This document shows positions 9,197 to 18,130 of a DNA stretch of 64,000 nucleotides, piece by piece. Under the pieces are notes generated by a model. The model saw only the letters and a list, made by a program, of their open reading frames with translations. It did not search any database and was not told the DNA's origin. Made by a program: the position numbers and the translations under genes. How positions within the stretch are numbered: position 1 is the stretch's first letter; every line of letters begins with the position of its first letter. This DNA comes from Amycolatopsis thailandensis (GTDB lineage Bacteria; Actinomycetota; Actinomycetes; Mycobacteriales; Pseudonocardiaceae): NCBI RefSeq assembly GCF_002234405.1, contig NZ_NMQT01000034.1:1-64000 (forward strand). Reading direction: 5' to 3'.

Positions 9197-10102
9197 ATGA
9201 GTTGGTTCGAGCGGCGCACGTGGCAGAACCCCGGTTGGACGCTCGACGACATCGTCGCTGCGAAGGGTGACCGCACGGTTTCGGTCGTGCTACCGGCACT
9301 CGACGAAGAGGACACCGTCGCCGAGGTCGTCGGAACTGTCCGCCCGTTGCTGGGCACGGTCGTCGACGAGCTGGTCGTGATGGACTCCGGGTCCACCGAC
9401 GCGACCGCCGAGCTCGCCGAGCGGGCCGGCGCGCGGGTGGTGCACCGCGAGGACGTGCTTCCCGAGCTGCCGCCGGTGCCGGGCAAGGGCGAGGTGCTGT
9501 GGCGGTCGCTGGCCGCGACGACCGGTGACGTCGTCGTGTTCCTCGACTCCGACCTCGTCGATCCGGATCCGGCGTTCGTGCCGACCCTGCTCGGGCCCCT
9601 GCTCTGCGAAGAAGGCGTCCACCTGGTCAAGGGCTTCTACCGGCGCCCGCTGCGGCTGGAGAGCAGCGGCGGCGGCCGGGTCACCGAGCTGCTGGCGCGA
9701 CCGGTCCTCTCGGCGCTGCGCCCGTCGCTCTCCGGGCTCATCCAACCTCTGGGCGGCGAGTACGCCGCGACGCGCGAGTTCCTCGAGTCAGTGCCCTTCG
9801 CGGCCGGGTACGGCGTCGAGATCGGACTCATCCTCGACGCCGAAGCGCGCTACGGCCTCGAAGGGCTCGCGCAGGTCAACCTCGGCGTACGCAAGCATCG
9901 CAACCGTTCGCTGCTTCAGCTGGGCGTGATGGCGCGGCAGATCCTCGGGACGGCGCTCGCGCGCTGCGGCATCAAGTCCGACGACCCGGCCCAGCTCACC
10001 CAGTTCGCGCAGGTAGGGGACGAATGGCTGCCCGAGGTGGCCGAGGTTTCGGTCAGCGACCGGCCGCCGATGCGCGAAGTCCGCGGCTTATCCGAGTCGT
10101 AG
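9197..10102 (+). CDS. gpgS: Glucosyl-3-phosphoglycerate synthase GpgS
   Basis: A 301-residue GT-A fold glycosyltransferase (family GT81) that makes glucosyl-3-phosphoglycerate, the first step of glucosylglycerate and, in mycobacteria, methylglucose lipopolysaccharide synthesis. It shows the nucleotide-sugar loop SVVLPALDEEDTVAEVV, the metal-binding DSD of FLDSDLVDPDP (about residues 117-119) and the family region GEYAATREFLESVPF. ATG 9197 gives the usual N-terminus MSWFERRTWQNPGW; upstream starts only add unlikely residues. The 3' end overlaps converging cydC by 15 bases. Confidence 0.95.
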   Translation: MSWFERRTWQNPGWTLDDIVAAKGDRTVSVVLPALDEEDTVAEVVGTVRPLLGTVVDELVVMDSGSTDATAELAERAGARVVHREDVLPELPPVPGKGEVLWRSLAATTGDVVVFLDSDLVDPDPAFVPTLLGPLLCEEGVHLVKGFYRRPLRLESSGGGRVTELLARPVLSALRPSLSGLIQPLGGEYAATREFLESVPFAAGYGVEIGLILDAEARYGLEGLAQVNLGVRKHRNRSLLQLGVMARQILGTALARCGIKSDDPAQLTQFAQVGDEWLPEVAEVSVSDRPPMREVRGLSES

Positions 10103-11641
10103 GACCTCGTCGAAGCCCGCCACCTGCGACTCGCGATGGGTCACCAGGACGACGGTGCCACGAGCCGCCGCGAGAACGTCGGCCAGGACGGCGTCGCCGT
10201 GCTCCGGGTCCAGCCCCTCGACGGGCTCGTCCAGCACCAGGATCGGTGGTGCCGAGAGCACTGCTCTCGCAAGGATGAGCCGCTGGCGCTGCCCGCCTGA
10301 CAACGCGTCGCCGTCGGACCCGACTTCGCGATCCAGAGGCAGGTCGAAACCGGCCGTTTCGCACGCCGAGAGCAGCTCGGCGTCCGCGGCGCCGGGCTTC
10401 GCGAGCAGCAGATTCTCCCGGACCGTCGTGTGGAAGACGTGCGCGTCCGCGAGCGCGCCGGAGACCACCGACGGCAGCAACGCCGGGTCGTACTCGTCGA
10501 GCGGCCTGCCGTTCAAGACCGCCCGGCCGGACGTCGGTGCCACGGAACCGAGCAGGACGTTCAGCAACGTCGTCTTCCCGGCCCCGCTCGGCCCGAGGAT
10601 CCCGACGCGCTTGCCCGGCGGCAGGTCGAGGTCGACGCCCTCTAGCGCCGGAGCCCGGCCTTCGAAGTGAACGCCGACCCGTTCCAGTCGCAGATGTCCC
10701 GGCTCGGGCACCGCGTTTCCCCGCGTGGGCGACGGCTCGGTCAGCAGCGCCCGCACCCGCTCCGCCGACGCCCGGACCTCGACCCAGCGCTGCGCGGCCG
10801 CGGTCAGCGGGAGGACCAGTTCGAACACGGCCAGCGCCCCCAGCGCCAGTGCCGCCGTCACCGGCGGTGAAACCCCGGCGACCAAGGCGATCGTGACGCA
10901 GGTCAGCAGCTGGACAAGCATCCCGGCCGCGGTCAGCAGGCTGGTCCGGTTCGCCGTCCTCCGGTCCCGGACGGCGAGCGCGTCGACGGCGACGTGCGCG
11001 GCGTCCACAGTGGACTCGTGGACGCCGTACGCGATCAGCTCCCGGCGTCCGGTGATCAGCTCGACCGACCGTTCGGCGAGGTCGGCCCGTGCCGGGGCGC
11101 TCTGTTCCGCCGCCGCGCGGGTGATCCGCACGCACAGCCACGGCAGCCCGATCCCCGCGACGGCGAGCCCGAGCGCAAGCACGAGACCGGCCAGAGGACT
11201 GACGACGAGTGCGAACGCGGTCGACACCGCGCCCACGAAAGCGGCGACACCGGCGGGCAGCAGGCAGCGCAGGATCGCGTCCTGCACGGCGTCCACATCG
11301 GACACCAGGCGCGTGACGAGGTCGCCGCCGGAATGCCGGGAAACCCGCTGCGGCAGCAACGACGTGTACACGCGGGTCCGCAGGGCGCCGAGATACCGCA
11401 GGACGACCTCGTGCCCGGCGAGCCGTTCCGCGTACCGCAGCCCGCCGCGCAGCAACGCCAGCGTCCGGACGGCGACGATCGCCACCGTGAGCGACGCCAG
11501 CGGCGGCTGCTCGGCCGCCTTGAGCAGCAGCCACGCGGCGGTGGCCATCAGCGCCAGCCCGGCCAGCTCCGCCCCGGCCGCGATCAGCCCGGCCCGGACC
11601 AGCCGGACGACGTCCTTTGTGGACACACCCCAGACGTTCAC
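10088..11641 (-). CDS. cydC: CydC, thiol-reductant ABC exporter subunit
   Basis: A 517-residue half-ABC exporter that with CydD moves glutathione/cysteine-type reductants or haem across the membrane for cytochrome bd assembly. The membrane domain comes first, then an ATPase domain with Walker A GPSGAGKTT, signature LSGGQRQRL and Walker B ILVLDEP. The GTG at 11641 overlaps the cydD stop by 4 bases (GTGA) and gives a clean start before the first membrane helix; the open frame upstream is spurious. It is last in cydABDC. Confidence 0.93.
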   Translation of the reverse strand: MNVWGVSTKDVVRLVRAGLIAAGAELAGLALMATAAWLLLKAAEQPPLASLTVAIVAVRTLALLRGGLRYAERLAGHEVVLRYLGALRTRVYTSLLPQRVSRHSGGDLVTRLVSDVDAVQDAILRCLLPAGVAAFVGAVSTAFALVVSPLAGLVLALGLAVAGIGLPWLCVRITRAAAEQSAPARADLAERSVELITGRRELIAYGVHESTVDAAHVAVDALAVRDRRTANRTSLLTAAGMLVQLLTCVTIALVAGVSPPVTAALALGALAVFELVLPLTAAAQRWVEVRASAERVRALLTEPSPTRGNAVPEPGHLRLERVGVHFEGRAPALEGVDLDLPPGKRVGILGPSGAGKTTLLNVLLGSVAPTSGRAVLNGRPLDEYDPALLPSVVSGALADAHVFHTTVRENLLLAKPGAADAELLSACETAGFDLPLDREVGSDGDALSGGQRQRLILARAVLSAPPILVLDEPVEGLDPEHGDAVLADVLAAARGTVVLVTHRESQVAGFDEVLRLG

Positions 11642-13197
11642 ACCAGTTCCCGTTCTCTCACGGCGCCATCCCGGACTTCGAGGACGCGGGTGGCCAAGCC
11701 GGCCATCGCGGGCCGGTGGGCCACGAGCACCGCGGTCCGGCCGGTGAGCAGTTCGCGGGTCGCGTCGAGCACGGCCGCTTCGGTTCCCGCGTCGAGTCGC
11801 GCGGTCGGTTCGTCGAGCAGCGCGAGACCCGCCTCGGTCCGGGCCAGTGCCCTGGCGAGGCCGAGCCGTTGCCGCTGCCCGGCGGACAGCGGGGCGCCCA
11901 GTTCCCCGATCCGCGTCCGGTAGCCGCCGGGCAGCCCGCGCACGACCTCGTCGAACGCCGCCGCGCGGGCCGCCGCCTGGACGTCCGGCACCCCGCCCAT
12001 CGCGATGTTCTCCTCGACGGTCCCGGTGAACAACGTCGGCCGTTGCGGCACCCACGCCGTTCCGGCCCGCCATCGGCTCGGATCCAGTTCGCGCAGGTCG
12101 ACGCCGTCGACGAGGACCCGGCCGGACATCGGTGTGACGAAACCCAGCAGGACCGCCAGCAACGTGCTCTTCCCGGCGCCGCTGGGGCCGACGAGCGCGA
12201 CGTGCTCACCCGCCTCGATCGTCATGTCCACTTCGGACAGCACGATCTCCTCGCCGTACGCGACGCTCACCTTTTCCAGCACGATCTTCGGCGCACCCTG
12301 ACCGGCCACCCGCGAACCGCGCACGGCGTCCTCGGAGTGGACGTTCAGCGCTTCCCGGAGGGTGGCGAGGCCTTCCGCGCTGGCGTGGAACTTCGCCCCG
12401 GCCGCCCGCAACGGCAGGTAGGCCTCGGGCGCCAGCAGCAGCACCAGCACCGCGGTGTGCACGACCATTCCGCCTTCCAGCAGGCGGAAACCGATCGGCA
12501 CCGCGACCAGCGCCACCGAAAGCGTCGCCACCAGTTCCAGCACCAGCGCGGACAGGAACGCGACCCGCAGCGTGCGCATCGTCGCGTCTGTATGCGCGTC
12601 CGCCATCGCCCGCACCGTCTTCGCCTGGGCTTCGGCGCGGCCGAACACCTTGAGCGTGCCCAGCCCGCGCACGACGTCGAGGAAATGCCCGCCCAGCTGG
12701 GAAAGCAGCCGCCACTGCTTGGCCGTCTTCGCTTTGGTGTGCTGCCCGACCAGGATGGCGAACACCGGGATCAACGGCAGCGTCGCGGTGATGATCAGCG
12801 CCGACGACAGATCCGCGGCGAACAGCCGGACGACCACCGCGACCGGGACGATCGCGGACAACACCACCGTCGGCAGGTAGCCGGTCAGGTAGGCGTCGCC
12901 CGCGTCGATCCCCTTGGTCACCAAGGTCGCGACCTCGCCGGGATTTTCCGCTTCCGCGCCGAGAAGCCGTTGACGCAGCTTGGCCTTGACCGTCGCCGCG
13001 AACCGGCCGCCGAGGGAACCCTGGACGGCCGCGAGCAGCACCCGGACCGCGATGGCGGCCGCGAGGGTCCAGGTCACGCCGCCGCCGGTGAGCAGCGTCG
13101 CGAGACCGTCCGCCTGGACGAGGATCGCCGCGGCGGTCAGCGTTCCGAGGACGCCCAGCACACCGAAGTGGCGCCGCAGTCCGGGAAGGGGAGGCAT
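11638..13197 (-). CDS. cydD: CydD, thiol-reductant ABC exporter subunit
   Basis: A 519-residue half-transporter partner of CydC. About 290 residues of membrane domain precede an ATPase domain with GPSGAGKST, a slightly altered signature LSAGQRQRLG and Walker B LALLDEPT. The ATG at 13197 is 6 bases after AGGAG; a GTG one codon earlier is possible. The cydB stop-to-start spacing is about 9 bases, so it is one operon with cydA and cydB. Confidence 0.93.
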   Translation of the reverse strand: MPPLPGLRRHFGVLGVLGTLTAAAILVQADGLATLLTGGGVTWTLAAAIAVRVLLAAVQGSLGGRFAATVKAKLRQRLLGAEAENPGEVATLVTKGIDAGDAYLTGYLPTVVLSAIVPVAVVVRLFAADLSSALIITATLPLIPVFAILVGQHTKAKTAKQWRLLSQLGGHFLDVVRGLGTLKVFGRAEAQAKTVRAMADAHTDATMRTLRVAFLSALVLELVATLSVALVAVPIGFRLLEGGMVVHTAVLVLLLAPEAYLPLRAAGAKFHASAEGLATLREALNVHSEDAVRGSRVAGQGAPKIVLEKVSVAYGEEIVLSEVDMTIEAGEHVALVGPSGAGKSTLLAVLLGFVTPMSGRVLVDGVDLRELDPSRWRAGTAWVPQRPTLFTGTVEENIAMGGVPDVQAAARAAAFDEVVRGLPGGYRTRIGELGAPLSAGQRQRLGLARALARTEAGLALLDEPTARLDAGTEAAVLDATRELLTGRTAVLVAHRPAMAGLATRVLEVRDGAVRERELV

Positions 13198-13206
13198 CAC
13201 GAGCTC

Positions 13207-14199
13207 CTAGAAGTGCAGCAGCGAACGCTGGTCGACCCGGCCGTCGTGCCTGCGCCAGGTCACCCACTGCACGGCGGCGATCGCCACGAGCGCGGGCGGC
13301 AGGACGAAGGTGAGCAGGCCGAGCATCTCGGTGCTGGTGGCGGCTTCCGTCAGGCTCAACGAGAACCCGCCGTCCACAGAGGACGTCAGCGCGTCCGGCA
13401 GGCGGAGGGTCCCGACGGCCAGCACGGGTGACGCGGAAAGCGCCATCGTGGCGATCAGCGCCACCTTGTGCCGCCCGGCGCGCAACGCCGCCGACGCCAC
13501 ACCCAACGCGCCGAACGCCAGCACGATCGACGGCACCACGGACCACGACGCGGAGGTCTCGAAGGCGCCCCAGACGACCGCCACGACAAGGAACGCGAGG
13601 GCGGGCGCGGTGAGGGCCTTGGCGATCCGGTTCGCGCGGGCGGTGAATTCGGCGGGTGCTCGAACGGCGAGGAAAGCCGCTCCCTGCAAGGCGAACAGCG
13701 CGACGAACCCGGCGCCCCAGAGCAGCGCGTACGGACTGAACACCGCGAGGACGTCACCGGCGGGTTTCCCGGAAGCGTCGAGCGGGAGGCCGAGGACGAG
13801 GTTGCCGAGGAACACGCCCCACGACACCGCCGTCACCCACGCGCCGACGGTGATCCCCAGCGTCCAGGCGCCGCGGCCCGCGTCCGGTCGCCTGCTGCGC
13901 AACTGCACGGCCGCGGTGAACGTGACCAGCCCGAGCAGCAGCGCGACGACCGGGATGTACGCCCCGGAGAACACTTTTCCTTCCAGATGCGGGAAAGCGC
14001 CGAACAGGACGCCGACCGCAGCCACCAGCCAGACCTCGTTGGCCAGGAAGAACGGACCGAAGGCGCCGAGCACACGCCGTCGTCCGGCCTCGTCACGGCT
14101 GAGCCTGCCGAGCAGCATCCCGACGCCGTAGTCGTAGCCGGCCAGCGCGAAATAGCCGGAGATCAGGAAACCGAGCACACACCACCAGAGGATCACCAT
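13207..14199 (-). CDS. cydB: Cytochrome bd oxidase subunit II
   Basis: A 330-residue integral membrane subunit of the bd-type quinol oxidase, starting MVILWWCVLGFLISGYFAL, with about eight helices and the expected length for actinobacterial CydB. It has no haem ligands of its own and pairs with CydA. The ATG at 14199 is 3 bases after the cydA stop. It serves terminal respiration with high oxygen affinity. Confidence 0.95.
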   Translation of the reverse strand: MVILWWCVLGFLISGYFALAGYDYGVGMLLGRLSRDEAGRRRVLGAFGPFFLANEVWLVAAVGVLFGAFPHLEGKVFSGAYIPVVALLLGLVTFTAAVQLRSRRPDAGRGAWTLGITVGAWVTAVSWGVFLGNLVLGLPLDASGKPAGDVLAVFSPYALLWGAGFVALFALQGAAFLAVRAPAEFTARANRIAKALTAPALAFLVVAVVWGAFETSASWSVVPSIVLAFGALGVASAALRAGRHKVALIATMALSASPVLAVGTLRLPDALTSSVDGGFSLSLTEAATSTEMLGLLTFVLPPALVAIAAVQWVTWRRHDGRVDQRSLLHF

Positions 14200-14202
14200 G
14201 GG

Positions 14203-15381
14203 TCAGACTCCGCTCAGGACGGGAAGTTCGGCACGAGGCGCGGTCGCCTCTTCTTCGGGTTCCGGGCCGCGTCTGGCGACCCGCGACATCAGCACCCAGT
14301 CGGCGATCGCGAGCACCAGGAACAGCAGGGTGAAAGCGATGAAGGAGAACAGGATCTGCCCAGCCGGGATCGACGCGACGGCGTCGGCCGTGGTCAGGTG
14401 GCCGCGGATCAGCCACGGCTGACGGCCGATCTCCCGTACCAGCCAGCCGGAGATCGCGGCGAAGAACGGCAGCGGGATCGCCAGCACCATCACGTACAGC
14501 AGCGGCCGCACCTTGGTGATCCAGTTCCGGAACAGCAGCAGCGTGCCGAGGCTCGAGGCGAGGAAGGCGATGAAGCCGATCTGGATCATGAGCCCCAGCG
14601 GGGCGCCGACCAGCGGTTCCGCCGTTTCGAGCTTGCCGGGGTGGTACTCCCCGAGCGGGCCGAACTGCGCGAAGCCGAAGCCGATCACCATCGTGCTGCC
14701 CACCAGCGAGGTGAGCACGCCGACCCGCATCGAACGCCGGAAGAACTCGATCTCCTTGGTGCGCTTGATGAAGTGATACGCGCTGACGCCGACCACGAAG
14801 AAGCCACCGGTCATGAGCGCCGCGCTCAGCACATGCGGCAGCGACATCGCCAGCGCCGGGTTGGTGAACAGCGCGCCGAAGTCGTCGAGCTTCAGCACGC
14901 CGTTCTCGACGTGGGTGCCGACGGGGTTCTGCAGGAACGAGTTGGCCACCATGATGAACAGCGCCGAGGCGTACGCGGTCAGCGTGACCAGCCAGATCAG
15001 CGTCAGGTGGACCCACTTGTTGAGCCTGCCGAACCCGAAGATCCACAGGCCGAGGAAGGTCGATTCGGCGAAGAACGCCACCAGTGTCTCGATGGCCAGC
15101 GGGGCGCCGAAGACGTCGCCCGCGACGGCGGACAGGCCTGTCCAGGTCAGTCCGAACTGGAATTCCATCACGATTCCGGTGACGATCCCCAGCGCGTAAT
15201 TGATCACGTACAGCTTGCCCCAGAAGCGTGTCATCCGCGTGAGTTCCGGCTTGCCGCCGAACGCGGAGCGTGTCTGCATCACCGCGACGAGTGTCACGAG
15301 CCCCAGTGTGAGCAGCACGAACAGGAAGTGGAACGAGGTCGTCGTCGCGAACTGGAGTCTCGCGATCGGGAGTGCGTCCAT
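14203..15381 (-). CDS. cydA: Cytochrome bd oxidase subunit I
   Basis: A 392-residue quinol-oxidising subunit carrying haems b558, b595 and d. The N-terminus MDALPIARLQFATTTSFHF includes the conserved early histidine; the central LPHVLSAALMTGGFF and the motif GRQPW are also present. It is shorter than E. coli CydA, consistent with the short Q-loop form common in actinobacteria. ATG 15381 is chosen over an upstream start that lies in the promoter/operator region shared with padR. It is first gene of cydABDC. Confidence 0.95.
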   Translation of the reverse strand: MDALPIARLQFATTTSFHFLFVLLTLGLVTLVAVMQTRSAFGGKPELTRMTRFWGKLYVINYALGIVTGIVMEFQFGLTWTGLSAVAGDVFGAPLAIETLVAFFAESTFLGLWIFGFGRLNKWVHLTLIWLVTLTAYASALFIMVANSFLQNPVGTHVENGVLKLDDFGALFTNPALAMSLPHVLSAALMTGGFFVVGVSAYHFIKRTKEIEFFRRSMRVGVLTSLVGSTMVIGFGFAQFGPLGEYHPGKLETAEPLVGAPLGLMIQIGFIAFLASSLGTLLLFRNWITKVRPLLYVMVLAIPLPFFAAISGWLVREIGRQPWLIRGHLTTADAVASIPAGQILFSFIAFTLLFLVLAIADWVLMSRVARRGPEPEEEATAPRAELPVLSGV

Positions 15382-15398
15382 GCCGATGCACTGTATAC

Positions 15399-15518
15399 GT
15401 AGCCTGTCTACATGTAGGCACAAAATCTATGAAATCGGGGCGATCTCGGGGTAATTCCCTGAGGTGACCAGTGGAAAGACCCGACTACCCTGTTGATCGG
15501 CGATGTGTAGACTGTCTA
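15399..15518. promoter_or_regulatory. Duplicated GTAGNCTGTCTA motif between cydA and padR
   Basis: GTAGCCTGTCTA at 15399-15410, running into the palindrome CTACATGTAG at 15408-15417, and GTAGACTGTCTA at 15507-15518 are near identical. One precedes cydA and the other precedes padR. Inverted GTAG/CTAC halves fit a dimeric regulator such as PadR controlling both directions. The second copy ends 3 bases before the padR ATG, and its TAGACT sits where a leaderless -10 box would be. This is inference from sequence only. Confidence 0.55.
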
Positions 15519-15521
15519 TCT

Positions 15522-15848
15522 ATGAAGGCCGACAGCCTGCGCGGGCACCTCGACGCGTTGCTCCTCGCCGTCCTCGACGGCCGGAAGCTCCACGGGTACG
15601 CCATCATCGAGGCGCTCCAGCTCCGCAGTGACGGTGCGCTCGACCTGCCGACGGGCACCGTCTACCCGGCGCTTCGCCGGTTGGAGCGCGCCGGGTTCCT
15701 CGCCAGCGAATGGGACGTCGTGTCCGGCCGCAAACGTCGTACGTACAAGCTCACCCGCTCCGGGCAGAAGGCCTTGGCGGCGGAACGGGCGGAGTGGCAG
15801 GAGTTCACCACCGTGATCGGTGGTGTCCTCGGGGGGAGCACCGCATGA
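15522..15848 (+). CDS. PadR-family transcriptional regulator
   Basis: A 108-residue winged-helix regulator (LHGYAIIEAL; LPTGTVYPALRRLERAGFL; RRTYKLTRSGQKAL). ATG 15522 starts the conserved region MKADSLRGHLDALLL; there is no ribosome site but a TAGACT box 9 bases upstream, which suggests a leaderless mRNA. Its stop overlaps the next start (ATGA), heading a tightly coupled run of seven genes. PadR followed by HAAS/DUF1700-like membrane proteins is a known pairing. Autorepression is likely. Confidence 0.92.
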   Translation: MKADSLRGHLDALLLAVLDGRKLHGYAIIEALQLRSDGALDLPTGTVYPALRRLERAGFLASEWDVVSGRKRRTYKLTRSGQKALAAERAEWQEFTTVIGGVLGGSTA

Positions 15849-16510
15849 GCGCGATCGAGGCCTACATCGGCGACTTGGACAGACGGTTGAGCGGGTCGGC
15901 GGGGGCCAAGGCCGATCTGCTCACCGAAGCCAGGGACGGTTTGACCGACGCGGCCGAGGCGTATCGCGAGGGTGGTACCGGCGAGAAGGAAGCCGAACGT
16001 CGTGCCGTCGCCGACTTCGGTCCCGCCGCCGTGATCGCCCGCGAGTACCAGGCGGAACTGGCGTTGCGCGCCGACATCGGCACCCTGTGGAAGGTCATCG
16101 TCGGAGTCCCGCTGATCCAGGTGGGCTGGGAGCTGGCGCGGATCTGGACCCACGGCGACTGGAGCCGGTCGGGGAAGCCGATCCCGGGCTGGTACGTGTC
16201 CGTCATCGAACTCTTCGGCGTCCTGGTCGTCGTTTCGCCCGTGATCGGCGCGGTCGCGCTCTTCGGCACCCGACGGCTGGGGCGCAGGCTCGACAGCGTG
16301 CGCCTGGGGAAGGTGACGCGGTGGACGGTGGGCGCCGCGGCGATCGCGAACCTGCTGGCGCTGCTGCTGCTCACGGTGGGCACGTCGGTCCTCGATCCGG
16401 CCAGGCTGAACGTGAGCCTGCCGTGCAACGTACTGGCGATCGGCTGGGCGGCCTTCAGTATCTGGCTGCTCGCGCCGGCTTTCCGGTCGCGGACCCTGAT
16501 CGCCGCATGA
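15845..16510 (+). CDS. HAAS-like membrane protein, paralogue 1 of 3
   Basis: A 221-residue protein. Residues 1-75 form a soluble helical domain (MSAIEAYIGDLDRRLSG... ADFGPAAVIAREYQAEL) like the permease-prefix/HAAS domains paired with PadR regulators. Three or four membrane helices follow. The first 100 bases are nearly identical to those of the next gene, showing recent duplication or gene conversion. It overlaps padR and the next gene by 4 bases each. No enzymatic motif; a regulatory or sensory membrane role is inferred. Confidence 0.8.
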   Translation: MSAIEAYIGDLDRRLSGSAGAKADLLTEARDGLTDAAEAYREGGTGEKEAERRAVADFGPAAVIAREYQAELALRADIGTLWKVIVGVPLIQVGWELARIWTHGDWSRSGKPIPGWYVSVIELFGVLVVVSPVIGAVALFGTRRLGRRLDSVRLGKVTRWTVGAAAIANLLALLLLTVGTSVLDPARLNVSLPCNVLAIGWAAFSIWLLAPAFRSRTLIAA

Positions 16511-17163
16511 ACGCCATCGAGGCCTACATCGGCGACCTGGACAGGCGGCTGAGCGGATCGGCGGGGGCGAAGGCCGATCTGCTCACCGAGGCGAAGGACG
16601 GTTTGACCGACGCGGCCGAGGCCTATCGCGCAGGTGGCTTCGACGAGGCGGAAGCCGAATCCCGTGCCGTCGCCGATTTCGGCCCGGCCGACCTCATCGC
16701 CCGTGACTACCAGGCGGAACTGGGGCTGCGGCGCGACATCCGCGTCCTGTGGGAGCTGATCGTCGGTGTCCCGCTGCTGATCCTCGGCTGGGATCTCGCG
16801 CGGGTGTTCAGCTCCGGCGACTGGTCGCGGCTCGGGCAGCCCCCTTCTTGGTACTTCCGCGTGATCGGCACGGCCGACACCCTCGCCGCGCTGTCCCCGA
16901 TGATCGCGATCGCCGGGCTGATCGCGGCACGGCTGCTTTCGCGGCGGCCGGGCGGTCCGTCCACCGCTCGCGTGGTCTCGTGGTCCTTGGCCGTGGCAGT
17001 GGGGCTGAACCTGCTCGCGGTCGCGACCTACGGCGGCGCGACCGGGCTGCTGGAGCCTGCCCGCCTGATCGTCAGCGTGCCGTGCGCGCTCCTGTCCGCG
17101 ACGTGGATCCTGTTCAGCATGCGGCTCACGGTCGCCGCACGGAGTCGGAGAGCGACGGCATGA
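16507..17163 (+). CDS. HAAS-like membrane protein, paralogue 2 of 3
   Basis: A 218-residue tandem copy with the same soluble head (MNAIEAYIGDLDRRLSG, then ADLIARDYQAELG) and similar helices, including the shared ending LEPARLIVSVPCALLSATW. The head is almost identical to copy 1 while the membrane part has diverged. It is coupled on both sides by ATGA overlaps. The function is unknown. Confidence 0.8.
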   Translation: MNAIEAYIGDLDRRLSGSAGAKADLLTEAKDGLTDAAEAYRAGGFDEAEAESRAVADFGPADLIARDYQAELGLRRDIRVLWELIVGVPLLILGWDLARVFSSGDWSRLGQPPSWYFRVIGTADTLAALSPMIAIAGLIAARLLSRRPGGPSTARVVSWSLAVAVGLNLLAVATYGGATGLLEPARLIVSVPCALLSATWILFSMRLTVAARSRRATA

Positions 17164-17831
17164 CGGTGATCGAGGCCTATCTCGGCGAGCTGCGGACGCG
17201 GCTGGACGGCCCCGTGACGGCGAAGCGGGATCTGCTGCGCGAAGCGCGGGACGGGCTCAACGACGCCGCCGACGCCTACCGCGAGGGCGGCTGGAGCGAG
17301 CACGACGCGCAGCGCCGCGCCGTCGAAGACTTCGGGCCGGTGCACCTGATCGCCCGGGACTATCAGGCCGAATTGGGGATGCACAGCGGGACGCGCACGC
17401 TCTGGAAGCTCATCCTCGGCGTGCCGATGATGCAGATCGCCTGGGAGCTCGCCCGCAAGTGGACCTTCGGCGATTGGTCGCAGCTCGCGCCGACCCCGGG
17501 CTGGTACCGGTACATCGCCCAGTTCACCCACGGTTCGGTGTTCATCGTGCCGGTGCTGGGGGTGCTGGCGCTGGTCTGCATGCGCTGGCTCTCCCGCCGG
17601 ATGGACGGCGTCAAGCTGGTCAAGAGCATCAGCGTGCTGATCGGCGAGGCCGTCGGGCTGAATCTGCTTTCGGTGGCGCTGCTGGTGATCGCCACCGGCC
17701 TGATCGACGCGTCGAGACTGTTCCTGTCGGTCCCCTGCGGCATCCTGATGGTGCTTTGGGTGGTGCTCAGCGTGCGACTCGCGTTGCTGGCGCGACGATC
17801 GTGGCGTTCGTGTGCCACGATCGTGGCGTGA
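17160..17831 (+). CDS. HAAS-like membrane protein, paralogue 3 of 3
   Basis: A 223-residue third copy, more diverged at the start (MTVIEAYLGELRTRLDGPVT) but with the same plan: a helical head ending DYQAELGMHS, a GDWSQL segment and several membrane helices with a conserved LFLSVPCGILMVLW. Its stop overlaps the DivIVA-like gene (GTGA). Retention of three copies suggests heteromeric assembly or dosage effects; this is inference. Confidence 0.8.
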   Translation: MTVIEAYLGELRTRLDGPVTAKRDLLREARDGLNDAADAYREGGWSEHDAQRRAVEDFGPVHLIARDYQAELGMHSGTRTLWKLILGVPMMQIAWELARKWTFGDWSQLAPTPGWYRYIAQFTHGSVFIVPVLGVLALVCMRWLSRRMDGVKLVKSISVLIGEAVGLNLLSVALLVIATGLIDASRLFLSVPCGILMVLWVVLSVRLALLARRSWRSCATIVA

Positions 17832-18130
17832 CGACCGCCCTGATCTATCTCGTAGTCATGCTGCTGGTGGCCGCGGTGGTGTTTCTGCTGGCCGCCGTGG
17901 TGTTCGGCAGGGGTGAGGAGCTCGCCCCGCTGCCGCCCGGCAGTTCGCCGACCAGGCTGCCCGCCGAAGACATCACCGCCGAGGACGTCCACGCCGTCCG
18001 CTATCAAATGGTGCTGCGCGGCTACAAGATGTCCGAAGTGGACTGGGTGATGCGGCGGCTCGGCGTCGAGATCGAGGAACTGCGCGCCAAGGTGGCCGAG
18101 CTGGAGGCCGACCGCGAGGGCGCCAGGTGA
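17828..18130 (+). CDS. DivIVA-domain small membrane protein
   Basis: A 100-residue protein with one N-terminal membrane helix (LIYLVVMLLVAAVVFLLAAV) and a C-terminal DivIVA-like segment (ITAEDVHAVRYQMVLRGYKM then a short coiled coil, RLGVEIEELRAKVAELEAD). The GTG at 17828 overlaps the preceding stop. Such small DivIVA-type proteins occur in actinobacteria near tagA; a role at the cell pole or septum is inferred. Confidence 0.82.
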   Translation: MTTALIYLVVMLLVAAVVFLLAAVVFGRGEELAPLPPGSSPTRLPAEDITAEDVHAVRYQMVLRGYKMSEVDWVMRRLGVEIEELRAKVAELEADREGAR

